A DNA stretch of 64,000 bases, taken from contig CALMQS010000087.1 in assembly GCA_937871285.1 (NCBI GenBank), positions 18,038 to 82,037 of the forward strand, in the 5' to 3' direction. The position numbers and the translations under genes were made by a program. This DNA comes from an uncultured Sphingobacteriales bacterium (GTDB lineage Bacteria; Bacteroidota; Bacteroidia; Chitinophagales; Chitinophagaceae). Below the pieces are notes generated by a model. That model saw only the letters and a program-made list of their open reading frames with translations, was not told the origin of the DNA and did no database searches. Shown here one piece after another: positions 36,022 to 46,165 of this stretch (positions are counted from its first letter, which is position 1; each line of letters opens with the position of its first letter).

Positions 36022-38883
36022 ATGGAAAAAAATGTGCGTGCCGTATTGCTGCTCTCTCCATGGATTATACCGGAAGGGAAGCCGGCGTTGAGTGTACTGA
36101 AAATTGATAAAAAAAATAAAGCGATAAGTTACAGCACGGAAATCCTGGAATGGACGGTGGTAAGAAAAGCTTTCAGGGATTACCCCAAACCGGCCAAAGA
36201 TATACTGATGAATTGCTGCGCGGAGGCTTTGGCCGAAACCCATACGGCTATAAAAAAAACGTTTGCGTTAAAGCACAAAGAGGAAACATTTGACGGGTTC
36301 TCCTCTCAATGCTATATCAAATACTGGCATAGAATGCTTGATGCATTGCATCCCTATTTTCCATTGATAAAATGGTATCATCAAAAGCAGCAGCCGGGTA
36401 AAAAAACATTGCTTACTGCCCCCTGCAGCTTCAGCAGCTTTAAACCAGGGCTATCCTTTGAAGTAACAAAGGAGCAGGAAAGAATTCGCCTGAAAATCAA
36501 TGTGCTTGTTCATAACAGCGTTTACCCGGTATCAATATTTAATCGCACCCATTTTTTATTGGAAAGCAAAAACGAATATTTTATACTGTCTTTCACCGAT
36601 TATCTTACCCTCGAAAAGCTGCAGTCTGTAAATTGGATGCAGTACGAAAACGCGCCGGATCTGTTTGCCATGCACGTATTGGCTCCGCTGGAGGAACGCT
36701 ATACCGTAAACCGGAACAATCATTTCCTTAAACAGGAGCTTGCGGTGACTCCCGCCCACCGCCTTATGTTAAGCGAACTGAATAATGCATTTTTAATGCT
36801 TACCCCGCAATGGCTGTATGACGGACATTTGATTGATGGTGAATGGAAGGATAGCTTTGAAGTGAAAGCAGAAGGCGCTATCCGGGTGATGAAGAGAAAT
36901 AAGGAATCGGAAAGGCATTTTATCCAAACGCTGGTTGACCTTCATCCTAATTTTATCAACCAGCGCAACGGTTATTTTTACCTGTCTTTTGCTGAAGCGC
37001 AAAAAAAGCAATGGTTTTTAAAAGCATATCACCAGTTGCTTCGTATGGATATTGAAATAACGGGTATGGATATGCTGCGGCATTTCCGCTATTCTTCGCA
37101 TATGGCCCAAACTACCTTAAAGCGGATAAGTGAAGATGAGCACCTCCTGTTATTTGAAATGGAATTGCTGTTCGGGAAGGAAAAGGTGCCACTGAATGAA
37201 TTGCAGCGCATGTTATTAGCCGGGCAAAAAGCGATATTATTAAAAGACGGAGCATTGGGTGTACTCGGCGAAGAATGGTTGGGTGAATACGCACCCATTG
37301 TTAAACATGGTAAGGTAAAAGGCAATACCATTGAAGTGCTGCGCTGGATGGCGGTAGCAAAGCAGGACGCTGCAATGGCAACACCTGAGCTGAAGCTGGC
37401 TATTCAAAATAGCTGGTGGCAGAACTGGAAGCAGTGGCAATCAAACGGGGAACAATTGTATGCACCTCCGGCAAACATAAATGCTACGCTCCGGCCTTAT
37501 CAGCAAAAAGGATATGAATGGATGCTGTTATTAAATGAAATAGGCGCCGGCGCATGTTTGGCCGATGACATGGGGTTGGGGAAAACGCTGCAGGCCATTT
37601 GTGCAATCGTTTATATCATGAACAGGCATCCCGCGTCAAGGCATATTATTATTTGCCCGGCTTCGCTGGTGTACAACTGGCAGCAGGAGCTGGAACGCTT
37701 TGCCCCGGGCATACGGGCTGTTGTGTATCACGGCGCCTTACGGCAAAAGGAACAGCTTACGGATCCGCAGGCGCAGGTTATTATTACTACTTACCATACC
37801 ATGCGCAGCGATATTGATCTGATCAGTGAGCAGGCTTACGGAGTTGCCGTAATTGATGAAAGCCATAATATAAAAAACCCGGCTACCCAGATAGCACAGG
37901 CGGTAATGAAACTGCGGGCCGTTTTTCGTTTGGCCTTAAGCGGTACCCCGGTAGTGAACAACACGTTTGACCTGTATATGCAGCTTAATTTTGCTGTGCC
38001 CGGTTTATTCGGAAGCCGCGAGTTCTTCAAAAGAGAATACGCGGACCCTATAGATAACAACCAGGATGAAGATAAAATAGCCACGTTAAAAAAGCTTACC
38101 GCGCCATTCATATTGCGCCGTACCAAAGAGCAGGTAGCAAAGGATCTGCCGGAGAAAACCGAGTCTGTTTTATGGTGTGAAATGAATGGGGCGCAAAGAA
38201 ACGTGTATGAGGAGATTTTAGCGCAAACGCGCAGCAGCATTTTCCTGGAGATTAAAAAAAGCGGGCTGGCAAAGAGTAAGCTTTCTATTTTGCAAGCCAT
38301 GACCAAGCTACGGCAGGTATGCAGTTCCCCGTTGCTTTTGCCGGATAGTGAACTGCAACCCTGTACTGAATCTGTGAAGACGGAAGTATTAATGGATGAG
38401 CTGCATAATATTCTGGGTAATCATAAAGCGCTGGTTTTTTCACAGTTCAGCTCTATGCTGCACCTGCTGGCGGCCGAATGTAAAAAGGAAGGACTGGCTT
38501 TTTATCATTTCGACGGACAAACGCCTCCTGCCAAAAGAACGGAAATGGTAAATGCTTTCCAGGAAACCAATAATAAGGTAAATCTATTTCTGATTAGTCT
38601 TAAAGCCGGTAATACAGGGCTTACGCTTACTTCCGCCGATTATGTTTTTTTATTTGATCCCTGGTGGAACACTGCCGTGGAGTCGCAGGCAATAGACCGT
38701 ACACATCGTATTGGTCAAACGAAAAACGTGTTTGCCTATAAAATGATCTGTAAAGATACGATTGAAGAAAAGATCATCCATCTGCAGCAAAAGAAAAAGA
38801 AACTTTCCGAAGACCTGGTTTCGGCAGAAGAGGGTTTTGCCAAGTTGCTTACGGAAGAAGATGTGCAGTACCTGTTTAGTTAA
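36022..38883 (+). CDS. SNF2/Rad54-family DEAD-like helicase
   Basis: 953 aa. The N-terminal ~450 residues are unique, mostly helical, with an aromatic N-terminal half. The SNF2 motor follows: Walker A DDMGLGKT (about 514), DESHNIKNP (about 611), and [16 protein letters not shown]. Helicase C-terminal domain: [32 protein letters not shown], and the HRIGQ box (894). This is the HepA/SWI-SNF type, translocating on duplex DNA, perhaps to reset stalled RNA polymerase or DNA proteins. No SWIM motif was seen in the N-terminus. The 3' end overlaps pyrH by a few nucleotides, convergent. Confidence 0.9.
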   Translation: MEKNVRAVLLLSPWIIPEGKPALSVLKIDKKNKAISYSTEILEWTVVRKAFRDYPKPAKDILMNCCAEALAETHTAIKKTFALKHKEETFDGFSSQCYIKYWHRMLDALHPYFPLIKWYHQKQQPGKKTLLTAPCSFSSFKPGLSFEVTKEQERIRLKINVLVHNSVYPVSIFNRTHFLLESKNEYFILSFTDYLTLEKLQSVNWMQYENAPDLFAMHVLAPLEERYTVNRNNHFLKQELAVTPAHRLMLSELNNAFLMLTPQWLYDGHLIDGEWKDSFEVKAEGAIRVMKRNKESERHFIQTLVDLHPNFINQRNGYFYLSFAEAQKKQWFLKAYHQLLRMDIEITGMDMLRHFRYSSHMAQTTLKRISEDEHLLLFEMELLFGKEKVPLNELQRMLLAGQKAILLKDGALGVLGEEWLGEYAPIVKHGKVKGNTIEVLRWMAVAKQDAAMATPELKLAIQNSWWQNWKQWQSNGEQLYAPPANINATLRPYQQKGYEWMLLLNEIGAGACLADDMGLGKTLQAICAIVYIMNRHPASRHIIICPASLVYNWQQELERFAPGIRAVVYHGALRQKEQLTDPQAQVIITTYHTMRSDIDLISEQAYGVAVIDESHNIKNPATQIAQAVMKLRAVFRLALSGTPVVNNTFDLYMQLNFAVPGLFGSREFFKREYADPIDNNQDEDKIATLKKLTAPFILRRTKEQVAKDLPEKTESVLWCEMNGAQRNVYEEILAQTRSSIFLEIKKSGLAKSKLSILQAMTKLRQVCSSPLLLPDSELQPCTESVKTEVLMDELHNILGNHKALVFSQFSSMLHLLAAECKKEGLAFYHFDGQTPPAKRTEMVNAFQETNNKVNLFLISLKAGNTGLTLTSADYVFLFDPWWNTAVESQAIDRTHRIGQTKNVFAYKMICKDTIEEKIIHLQQKKKKLSEDLVSAEEGFAKLLTEEDVQYLFS

Positions 38884-39590
38884 TTTACAAGCGTGCCTAC
38901 TTTTTCGCCATTTACCACGCGGAGTAAGTTGCCTGGTTTATTCATATCAAAAACAATGATAGGTAATTTGTTTTCCATACAGAGCGTGAAGGCGGTCATG
39001 TCCATCACCTTCAGGTTTTTATCAATGCATTCCTTAAAGCTGATGGTTTCGTATTTGGTGGCCGATGGATCTTTTTCGGGATCGGCTGTATAAATGCCAT
39101 CCACTCTTGTTCCCTTTAAAATTACGTCTGCTTTTATTTCTATTGCCCTTAATGAGCCTGCTGTATCTGTAGTAAAGTAGGGATTACCGGTGCCGGCCCC
39201 AAAAATAACGATCCGCTTTTTTTCAAGATGGCGGATAGCCCTTCTGCGGATATAGGGCTCGGCAATCTGTTCCATTTTAATAGCGCTCAGCAGGCGGGTA
39301 AATAAGCCTGCTTTTTCAAGCGATGCCTGTAAAGCCATACCATTAATAACTGTAGCCAGCATACCCATATAATCGCCGTGCGCTCTTTCTATCCCTGTTT
39401 CCGATTCGTTCATACCGCGGTAAATATTACCGCCGCCAATTACAATAGCCACCTCCACGCCTGCCTCATGCACCGACTTTATTGCCGTAGCAAAATTCGT
39501 TAGAATGTCAGGGTCCAATCCAAAACTGCTGTTGCCTATTAGTGATTCTCCGGATAGTTTAAGCAGAATACGTTTGAACTTTTGTTGCAT
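38880..39590 (-). CDS. pyrH: UMP kinase
   Basis: Phosphorylates UMP to UDP with ATP, an essential pyrimidine step. Amino-acid-kinase fold: [69 protein letters not shown] and [22 protein letters not shown]. 236 aa is normal. In many bacteria pyrH sits with frr; frr is not adjacent here, but hpf lies upstream. Confidence 0.97.
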   Translation of the reverse strand: MQQKFKRILLKLSGESLIGNSSFGLDPDILTNFATAIKSVHEAGVEVAIVIGGGNIYRGMNESETGIERAHGDYMGMLATVINGMALQASLEKAGLFTRLLSAIKMEQIAEPYIRRRAIRHLEKKRIVIFGAGTGNPYFTTDTAGSLRAIEIKADVILKGTRVDGIYTADPEKDPSATKYETISFKECIDKNLKVMDMTAFTLCMENKLPIIVFDMNKPGNLLRVVNGEKVGTLVN

Positions 39591-39691
39591 GCGGGTAGAA
39601 TTTTCGCTGCGAAGATAGGGGATTCATAGCTATCCTGATAAACTCGCGTGGAGAGAAATGCCGGTGGCCGGCAACAATAGCGAAGGCAATT

Positions 39692-39722
39692 AAAAAGCCG
39701 GTATAGGGAATGCCGGCTTTTT
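39692..39722. terminator. Bidirectional terminator between hpf and pyrH
   Basis: AAAAAGCCGG/CCGGCTTTTT stem around an 11-nt loop, with A and T runs on the two sides. In use it ends the hpf message. Confidence 0.8.
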
Positions 39723-39747
39723 AATATTATGGAGGTAGTGACTTTCC

Positions 39748-40104
39748 TTATGCCTTTTTGCTGGCAGACTTTGCCGAAACTTTCCTGTTCGGCGATTTGC
39801 TTTTCTTAGCCAGTTGCAATTGTGTTTTGCGGATGCGGAGTCTTCTTTTAGCCGCTTCCGCCGCTTTTAAAACAGCGTCTTCAAAAATACCGGACCGGGT
39901 TTTAATATATTCATCCTTTCCCGGAATGCGGATATTCAGCGTGCAGTTCACCACTTCCTTACTGCCTTTTACTTCGTTCAGCAGGGTTACTTCTATTTCC
40001 TGGATGTCTTTATAGTATCTGTCGAGCGAACTCAGTTTCTGCGTTACAAAGGCTTTTAAAGAAGGACTGGCGCGATGCCCCGGCGTTTCAATACGAAATT
40101 TCAT
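39748..40104 (-). CDS. hpf: Ribosome hibernation-promoting factor (short HPF/YfiA family)
   Basis: 118 aa. The sigma-54 modulation/S30AE fold: KFRIETPGHRASPSLKAFVTQ, LSSLDRYYKDIQEIEVTLLN, VVNCTLNIRIPG, YIKTRSGIFEDAVLKAAEAA. Binds the decoding site of idle ribosomes. It has a Lys/Ser-rich C-terminal tail (after residue 98) rather than the ribosome-dimerising domain of long HPF. Ends 26 nt before the pyrH/hpf terminator on its strand. Confidence 0.88.
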   Translation of the reverse strand: MKFRIETPGHRASPSLKAFVTQKLSSLDRYYKDIQEIEVTLLNEVKGSKEVVNCTLNIRIPGKDEYIKTRSGIFEDAVLKAAEAAKRRLRIRKTQLQLAKKSKSPNRKVSAKSASKKA

Positions 40105-40277
40105 GATCCAATGTTTTTAAATGACACGTAAATTTTAATTGTTATCAAACCTCAAACATAAGCATGTTGATGAAATAAAAGAATGATTCCCGGCAGATAA
40201 TCGAATGATGCTTGTCAGGAATTAAAAAACAACGCTGTTCCTGCTTTGAATGAATATACGCATGCGGAACAAATTGT

Positions 40278-41579
40278 TTACATAAACTTACCTAATACCT
40301 TATCCATTGCCTCCGCAATTTTATCATTGCATAAATTTCCTATGCTTCCCTCATGTGTGTGATGGAGTTGCTTTTTATAATCAAAGTTGAATACGCCATT
40401 TTCTATATCATTTCCTATCTGGCGATAAGCATCCCGGAAAGAAACGCCTTTATTGACCAGCTCATTTACTGCTTCCACACTGAACAGGTATTTATATTTT
40501 TCATCATCCAGTATATGATCCTTCACACTGATATGGGACAACATCAGCACCGTCATCTGGATACACGCTTTTAATTCTTCTATGGCAGGAAATAATATTT
40601 CCTTGGTAAGCTGCAGATCGCGGTGGTAACCCGATGGTAAATTATTGATAAGCAGGGTAAGTTCATTGGGTGTTGCCTGTATGCGGTTGCATTTTGCCCT
40701 GATCAGCTCAAATACGTCAGGGTTTTTTTTGTGCGGCATGATGCTGCTGCCGGTAGTAAGTTCATTGGGAAAAGAAATAAAGCCGAAGTTCTGGTTAATA
40801 TACAAACAGGCGTCCATTGCGAGCTTGCTTAAGGTTGCTGCCACCGTACTCAGGCCCATGGCCACTATCTTTTCCGTTTTGCCACGGCTCATTTGTGCAT
40901 ATACGGCGTTATAGTTGGGAGCGGCAAACTGCAGGAGCTGTGTAGTGAGTGTTCTGTTCAATGGAAAGGAAGATCCATAACCCGCACCGCTGCCCAATGG
41001 ATTTTTATTGGCCACATGATAAGCGGCTGCCAGCATTTCCAGGTCATCCGTTAAGCTTTCGGCGTAAGCGCCAAACCATAGACCGAATGAAGAGGGCATC
41101 GCAATTTGCAAATGGGTATAGCCGGGTAATAATTTGTCCTTATATTTTTCGCTTTGGGCAAGCAACAAATCGAACAGTTTTTTTGCCTGGTCTTTTATGT
41201 TCAGGATTTCTGCCCTGAGGTACAATTTTAAATCAACAGCTACCTGGTCGTTGCGGCTTCTGCCGCTATGTATTTTCTTCCCTGCTTCGCCTATGCGTTG
41301 GGTTAACAGGTATTCTACCTGTGAGTGCACATCTTCAATGCCTTCCGTTATAGTAAATTTTTGCTGGTCAATTTCTTCCAGGATATTTTCCAATTCTTTT
41401 ACAGCCAATGCTCCTTCCTCTTTGGTCATCAATCCCACCTGCTGCAGCATTTTTACATGGGCAACAGAGCCCTGCACATCGTAGCGGGCAAGCAGCAGAT
41501 CAAATTCCTTATCGCGGCCTACGGTAAACTTTTCAATCAGCTCGTTGGTAGACGCGTTATCTTTTTGCCAGAGTTTCAT
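40278..41579 (-). CDS. argH: Argininosuccinate lyase
   Basis: Last step of arginine synthesis: argininosuccinate to arginine plus fumarate. 433 aa, fumarase/aspartase fold. The superfamily signature is TGSSIMPHKKNPDVFE, with the other conserved boxes RSRNDQVAVDLKLY (His/Arg/Asn region) and YTHLQIAMPSSFG. It is last in the arginine operon, downstream of the deacetylase but separated from it by ~250 bp of repeat-containing sequence, so it may have a separate promoter. Confidence 0.96.
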   Translation of the reverse strand: MKLWQKDNASTNELIEKFTVGRDKEFDLLLARYDVQGSVAHVKMLQQVGLMTKEEGALAVKELENILEEIDQQKFTITEGIEDVHSQVEYLLTQRIGEAGKKIHSGRSRNDQVAVDLKLYLRAEILNIKDQAKKLFDLLLAQSEKYKDKLLPGYTHLQIAMPSSFGLWFGAYAESLTDDLEMLAAAYHVANKNPLGSGAGYGSSFPLNRTLTTQLLQFAAPNYNAVYAQMSRGKTEKIVAMGLSTVAATLSKLAMDACLYINQNFGFISFPNELTTGSSIMPHKKNPDVFELIRAKCNRIQATPNELTLLINNLPSGYHRDLQLTKEILFPAIEELKACIQMTVLMLSHISVKDHILDDEKYKYLFSVEAVNELVNKGVSFRDAYRQIGNDIENGVFNFDYKKQLHHTHEGSIGNLCNDKIAEAMDKVLGKFM

Positions 41580-41585
41580 GTGTGT

Positions 41586-41640
41586 AAGTTACAAGTTGCA
41601 GGTTACAGGTTACAGGTTTCAGGTTTCAGGTTACAGGGTG
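41586..41640. repeat. Heptad array (GGTTACA/GGTTTCA)
   Basis: Seven imperfect 7-mers, including GGTTACA, GGTTTCA and GGTTGCA, in the argH upstream gap. Confidence 0.85.
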
Positions 41641-41696
41641 GGAATACAGGTGTCTCGGGTTTTGGATACAGGAAATTTGTTAAGGTTTTCCGAAAC

Positions 41697-41765
41697 TCAC
41701 TCAATATATACTTTAATTTTTTTACTAAGTGATTCATATTCTTTCCTGATTCTTCTATAATTATT
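41697..41765 (-). pseudogene. Possible four-helix-bundle (S23) C-terminal remnant
   Basis: In the argE-argH gap, minus-strand reading gives N-N-Y then RIRKEYESLSKKIKVYIE and a stop. This resembles the last helix of S23-family four-helix-bundle proteins (K-E-Y-E-x-L-x-K-K-I). Only 22 codons long, so chance is a real possibility. It would be a second copy of the family in this operon. Confidence 0.25.
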
Positions 41766-41828
41766 TCAATAAAAATACAAAACAAATGTTTGGCACATTA
41801 CATATTTCCCTGCACCCTGTAACTTATT

Positions 41829-42917
41829 CTACAACACCTTTTCCAGCAATCTCACATATAGTGCGATCCCTTCTTTTATTTCATCAACATATATATATTC
41901 ATCTGCCGTATGACTTCTGGCCGAATCGCCCGGCCCTATTTTTAACGCCGGGAAAGGTATCAATGCCTTATCTGAAGTTGTGGGAGAGCCATAACAGGTT
42001 CTGCCCGCTTCTAATCCTGCTTTAACAATAGGGTGATCCAGGACAATGGAAGACGATCTCAGGCGCAGGCTTCTGGGTTGTATATCACAGGTTACATTGC
42101 TTTTGATGATATCCAGTATTTCTTCAAAGGTATACAATTCATTTACCCTTATATCGGCTACAAAGCTGCACTGTGATGGCACCACATTATGCGCCTTATT
42201 TTCGGTTTCAATAACGGTTACGCTCATCTTTACCGGGCCGAGAAAGTCAGATACCCGCGGAAAGCGGAAAGACCTGAACCATTCTATATCTTTTACGGCC
42301 TTGTAAATGGCATTGTCTCCTTCTTCCCGCGCGGCATGGCCGGCAATGCCGGTGGCAGTACAATCTATTACCAGCAGTCCCTTTTCGGCTACCGCCATTT
42401 GCATTTGCGTAGGCTCGCCTACTAACGCAAAGGCCCACTGTCTTTGAGGCGGATTGAAAGATGGAGTACGAAGCAACAGCTCAATACCGTTCTTCCCCGA
42501 AATCTCTTCTTCTGCGCTGGCTGCATATACGAGGTTATATTTCAATCCCGGCCGGTCGTAAAAAAACAAAAAAGCGGCCAGCAACGATACCAGCGGACCG
42601 CCGGCATCATTACTTCCCAGTCCATACAATTTACCGTCTTTTTCAACAGGACTGAAAGGATCCAGCGTATAGGCCTTATTGGGCTTTACCGTATCGTGAT
42701 GGGAATTGAGCAGGATAGCAGGTTTACTTTCATCGAAGTATTTGTTGGTTGCGTATATGTTATTGCCAATGCGGAAATGGGGTATTCCTTTTTTAGCAAA
42801 AAACAAACCGATCAGCCCGGCCGTCTGATCTTCTTCTTTGCTGAATGAAGGAACGGCGATCAGTTGCTTTAATAAAAGGACGGCTTCACCGGCTAATATG
42901 GAAATGGTTTCACTCAT
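41829..42917 (-). CDS. argE: M20-family N-acyl-amino-acid deacetylase (argE-like)
   Basis: Deacetylates the acylated carbamoyl product (N-acetylcitrulline in this pathway type) in place of ArgE. M20 features: NSHHDTVKP (first metal His/Asp), LGSNDAGG, YAASAEEEISGKNG (catalytic Glu), GEPTQMQMAVAEKG and the dimerisation-domain strand TATGIAGHAARE, with a C-terminal GDSARSHTADEY metal His. Start chosen at ATG 42917, which overlaps the argB stop (ATGAGTGA), giving 363 aa; the longer frame runs into argB. That tight overlap signals translational coupling. Confidence 0.88.
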   Translation of the reverse strand: MSETISILAGEAVLLLKQLIAVPSFSKEEDQTAGLIGLFFAKKGIPHFRIGNNIYATNKYFDESKPAILLNSHHDTVKPNKAYTLDPFSPVEKDGKLYGLGSNDAGGPLVSLLAAFLFFYDRPGLKYNLVYAASAEEEISGKNGIELLLRTPSFNPPQRQWAFALVGEPTQMQMAVAEKGLLVIDCTATGIAGHAAREEGDNAIYKAVKDIEWFRSFRFPRVSDFLGPVKMSVTVIETENKAHNVVPSQCSFVADIRVNELYTFEEILDIIKSNVTCDIQPRSLRLRSSSIVLDHPIVKAGLEAGRTCYGSPTTSDKALIPFPALKIGPGDSARSHTADEYIYVDEIKEGIALYVRLLEKVL

Positions 42918-43776
42918 TGGTAATGGTTGTGCCTGCGTTACCGGCAAGCAGTTGTGTTAATGCTTCCGCTTTCCCGATCACCACTTTTTTTACACCACTG
43001 CTGAGGGCTGCAAAAGCATTATCTAATTTGGGTATCATGCCGGCAAATATTTTTTGTTCCAGCTTTAATTGCCGGTAGGAAGCAGGGTTAATGGTTGTAA
43101 TAACCGTGGTATCATCACCGGCATCCAGCAGCACGCCGCTCTTCTCGAACGAATAGATAAGGGTTACATCATAAATATCGGAGAGCGCTTTGGCCGTTTC
43201 CTGCGCAATGGTATCGGCATTGGTATTAAGCAGTTGTCCTTTTTTATCGTGTGTAATGGGGGCCAGCACTATGGCGAAATTTTGTTCCAGCAGGGTGCTA
43301 AGCAACCTGGCATTCACCTCATCCACATCTCCTGCAAAACCGTAGTCCGTATTTCCGGATACTATTCTTTTGTGCGCCAGAACAGCATTGCCATCCGCGC
43401 CGCTCAGTCCTATGGCATTGCAGCCATTGGCCTGCAAGCGGGCCACAATGTTTTTATTGATGTAACCGGCATACACCATAGTTACTATCTTAAGGGTTTC
43501 TTCATCGGTAATTCTTCTGCCGTCTATCAGTTGCTGTGGAATGCCCGTCTTTTCCGCCAGCCGGGTTGCTAACTTTCCACCACCGTGCACCAGTATAAAT
43601 GCAGCGCCTGTTTGGAGCGCAGCGAATGATTCAAGAAAGGAAGAAAGCTTTTCTTCATCATCAATGATATTCCCTCCTATTTTAATTACGTAAAGCGATG
43701 GTTTGCCCCCATCCCCTAAAGGGGGGCTTGTAAGCTTCTGTATAGTTTGCGATATTGCTGCTAATGTAAGAGTCAA
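42910..43776 (-). CDS. argB: Acetylglutamate kinase with repeat-encoded N-terminus
   Basis: Phosphorylates N-acetylglutamate, the second arginine step. Kinase core: YVIKIGGNIIDDEEKL, ILVHGGGKLATRLAEKTGI, GLSGADGNAVLA, LAPITHDKKGQLLNTNADTI. 288 aa. Odd: the start must be TTG at 43776, as no ATG/GTG/TTG lies between it and the kinase core. The first ~28 residues include a linker (TSPPLGDGG) encoded entirely by a copy of the CCCCTAAAGGGG palindromic repeat at 43706-43724. The native start may have been displaced by the repeat. The lag from the AOTCase gene is 61 nt. Confidence 0.9.
   Translation of the reverse strand: MTLTLAAISQTIQKLTSPPLGDGGKPSLYVIKIGGNIIDDEEKLSSFLESFAALQTGAAFILVHGGGKLATRLAEKTGIPQQLIDGRRITDEETLKIVTMVYAGYINKNIVARLQANGCNAIGLSGADGNAVLAHKRIVSGNTDYGFAGDVDEVNARLLSTLLEQNFAIVLAPITHDKKGQLLNTNADTIAQETAKALSDIYDVTLIYSFEKSGVLLDAGDDTTVITTINPASYRQLKLEQKIFAGMIPKLDNAFAALSSGVKKVVIGKAEALTQLLAGNAGTTITNE
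43706..43724. repeat. CCCCTAAAGGGG palindromic repeat, copy 1 (inside argB)
   Basis: CCCCCATCCCCTAAAGGGG on the plus strand. The inverse of copy 2 at 43833-43851. It is translated as part of the argB N-terminus. Confidence 0.85.
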
Positions 43777-43832
43777 ATTATTAATTATTTCTTCATTTTG
43801 TAGTTATGCAAATTATTTTGCTCTTGCCAGCA

Positions 43833-43851
43833 CCCCTTTAGGGGATGGGGG
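43833..43851. repeat. CCCCTAAAGGGG palindromic repeat, copy 2 (AOTCase end)
   Basis: CCCCTTTAGGGGATGGGGG, a perfect 19-bp inverse of copy 1. It spans the stop codon of the AOTCase gene (TAA read from TTA at 43838-43840) and the last codons T-P-I-P. Confidence 0.85.
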
Positions 43852-44857
43852 TTAATATTTCCGACAAAACAGCCTGCGCTGCCCACACGCGGTTGGAAGC
43901 CTGCTGTGTAACAATACTATTGGGGCCGTCTAATATCTCGTCACTTAGCTCTACGTTGCGTCTTACCGGAAGGCAGTGCATTACTTTTGCGCTGTTGGTT
44001 AACGTTAGTTTTTCATTTGTAAGCATCCACTCCGGATCGTTGCAGTATATTTTTCCATAATCGTTATAGGTGCTCCAGTTTTTTACATATACAAAATCGG
44101 CAGCTTTCAGCGCTTCTTCCTGGTTATGTATTATCGTAGCACCCTTTGTAAACCGCTCGTCTAATTCATAATCTTCAGGATGGGTGATCGTAAAATCGGC
44201 TTCCCCCCATGCGTTTATCCATTGCGAAAAGCTGTTGGCTACACATTGTGGCAAGGCCTTTACATGCGGCGCCCAGGTAAGTACAATTTTGGGTTTGCGA
44301 TTTGTGGTTTGTTGTTTTTGATTCTGCAGAATTTCGGTAATGGTTATAATATCCGTTAAGCTTTGTAAAGGATGTAATGTGGCACTTTCGAGGCTCACTA
44401 CAGGAATGCCGGCGTATTTAATAAATTGATTGATGTATAACTCGCTGTAATCGTCTTCCCGGTTTTGTAAAGAAGGGAAAGTACGGATGCAAAGGATATC
44501 AAAATATTTGCCCATAATGGGAGCCGCGTCTTTTACATGCTCCACTTTATTTCCGCTCATGATGGCTTCATCTTCAAACTCCAAAGCCCAGCCTTCACTG
44601 CCTACATTAAACACGATGGCTTCCATGCCCAGGTTCTGCGCGGCAATTTGCGTGCTTAAACGGGTACGCATACTGGGATTAAGAAATAACAGGCCTATGC
44701 GTTTATTAAGCCCCAATGTTTTATGCATGAACGGATCTGCCTTGTAGGTTAAAGCCAGCTTTGCCAAAGCGTTAATATCCTTTACATCGTTTGCTGAAAC
44801 AAACCGGGGAATGCCGGATGATGGCGCCTGAAGCAGCTCTTTTAATTCGAAACCCAT
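43838..44857 (-). CDS. argF': N-acyl-ornithine carbamoyltransferase (AOTCase/SOTCase type)
   Basis: Transfers carbamoyl to N-acetylornithine (or succinylornithine) to give the acylated citrulline. 339 aa. Carbamoyl-phosphate loop NPSMRTRLST, HCLP motif in VMHCLPVRRN, and the 80s segment GWALEFEDEAIMSG, typical of acyl-ornithine enzymes rather than ordinary OTCase (no canonical SxRTR-then-DxGSS pattern). It belongs with the deacetylase that acts next. Acetyl versus succinyl preference cannot be fixed from sequence alone. The C-terminal residues and stop are repeat-derived. Confidence 0.87.
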   Translation of the reverse strand: MGFELKELLQAPSSGIPRFVSANDVKDINALAKLALTYKADPFMHKTLGLNKRIGLLFLNPSMRTRLSTQIAAQNLGMEAIVFNVGSEGWALEFEDEAIMSGNKVEHVKDAAPIMGKYFDILCIRTFPSLQNREDDYSELYINQFIKYAGIPVVSLESATLHPLQSLTDIITITEILQNQKQQTTNRKPKIVLTWAPHVKALPQCVANSFSQWINAWGEADFTITHPEDYELDERFTKGATIIHNQEEALKAADFVYVKNWSTYNDYGKIYCNDPEWMLTNEKLTLTNSAKVMHCLPVRRNVELSDEILDGPNSIVTQQASNRVWAAQAVLSEILTPIP

Positions 44858-44904
44858 TTCTTTATGATTATAAAAGCATACAATATTTTACAAACCCGTT
44901 CCGG

Positions 44905-46056
44905 CTACACTTCCTGAACTGCCATAGCGGCTATCTCTTCCTTAATCGCATCAATAAAATCTTCCGCATCTCTTTTCTTCAAAGCCAGAGAAGGTAATAA
45001 GCGAATAACATTCGGTTTGGCCTCACCAGTGAATATTTTCTGGTTTAATAGTAAATTCTTCTTCAGGTCTTTCAGCGCTTCGGGCACATCAAAGCCGATC
45101 ATTAAGCCCCTGCCCCGCACATTTTTAAGCTCAGGAATGTTTTTTAATTCTTCTTTTAAATATTTGCCTACCATTACCGCATTACCCAACAGCTTTTCTG
45201 ACTCCAATACTTCCAGTACAGCCAGTGCTGCCGCACAGGCCAAATGATTGCCGCCGAAAGTGGTTCCCAACTGAAAATGTTTGGGTTTAATGTGTGGTGC
45301 GATAATGATGCCCGCTACCGGGAAGCCATTGCCCATGCCTTTGGCCATGGTATAAATGTCGGCTTTTACACCGGCAAAATCATGGCTGAAAAATTTTCCC
45401 GTTCTTCCATATCCGCATTGTACGCTGTCGGCAATGTATACTGCACCATATTCATCACATAAACTGCGGATCTTTTTCAAAAAACTGTCTTCGGCCACAT
45501 TAATGCCGCCAACACCCTGTATGCCTTCTATGATAACCGAAGAAATAGCTTTTCCATTTTTTGCGAAGCAATCTTCTAAAGCCTGTTCATCATTAAAAGG
45601 AAGGAAGATCACATTGCCGGTTTCATTTACGGGAGCGATATAGTTCTTATTATCGGTAACGGATACGGCCAACGAGGTACGCCCGTGAAATGACTTACTG
45701 AAAGCCACTACTTTTTTTCTCCCGTTATGAAAGGAAGCCAGCTTTAACGCGTTCTCATTAGCTTCGGCGCCGCTGTTGCACAAAAAAAGCTGGTAATCTT
45801 CTTTACCTGATAATTTGCCCAGCTTAGTAGCCAGTTCCTGCTGCAAAGGAATTTTAACGGAATTGGAATAGAATGCTATTCTTTTAAGCTGTTCCTCTAT
45901 ACGCTGTACCCAGTGGGGATGCGTGTGCCCTATGGAAATAACAGCGTGCCCACCGTACAGGTCGAGATATTGCTCTCCTTTATCATCCCACACATAAGAG
46001 CCTTTGGCTTTTACAATATTGATGTTGTTGATGGGATAAACGTCGAATAAGTTCAT
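44905..46056 (-). CDS. argD: Acetylornithine aminotransferase
   Basis: PLP-dependent class III aminotransferase giving N-acetylornithine from acetylglutamate semialdehyde. 383 aa. GGHAVISIGHTHPHW, FLCNSGAEANENALKLA, KSFHGRTSLAVSVT, EGIQGVGGI, YIADSVQCGYGRTG and TMAKGMGNGFPVAG (Schiff-base Lys) are all present. It lies between the S23 gene and the AOTCase gene; the neighbours identify the ornithine substrate rather than another. Confidence 0.93.
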   Translation of the reverse strand: MNLFDVYPINNINIVKAKGSYVWDDKGEQYLDLYGGHAVISIGHTHPHWVQRIEEQLKRIAFYSNSVKIPLQQELATKLGKLSGKEDYQLFLCNSGAEANENALKLASFHNGRKKVVAFSKSFHGRTSLAVSVTDNKNYIAPVNETGNVIFLPFNDEQALEDCFAKNGKAISSVIIEGIQGVGGINVAEDSFLKKIRSLCDEYGAVYIADSVQCGYGRTGKFFSHDFAGVKADIYTMAKGMGNGFPVAGIIIAPHIKPKHFQLGTTFGGNHLACAAALAVLEVLESEKLLGNAVMVGKYLKEELKNIPELKNVRGRGLMIGFDVPEALKDLKKNLLLNQKIFTGEAKPNVIRLLPSLALKKRDAEDFIDAIKEEIAAMAVQEV

Positions 46057-46084
46057 GGTATGTTTAAATTATTTAGTTAGTGAT

Positions 46085-46140
46085 TAAGGTATAAGGTATA
46101 AGGTGTAGGGTATAGGGTATAAGGTAATAAGGTGTATGGC
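46085..46140. repeat. Heptanucleotide array (GGTATAA/GGTGTAG)
   Basis: About seven 7-mers of the GGTATAA, GGTGTAG and GGTATAG types. It marks one edge of the S23 gene. Confidence 0.88.
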
Positions 46141-46165
46141 ATAGAAGTGTAATGCTGGCATGATG

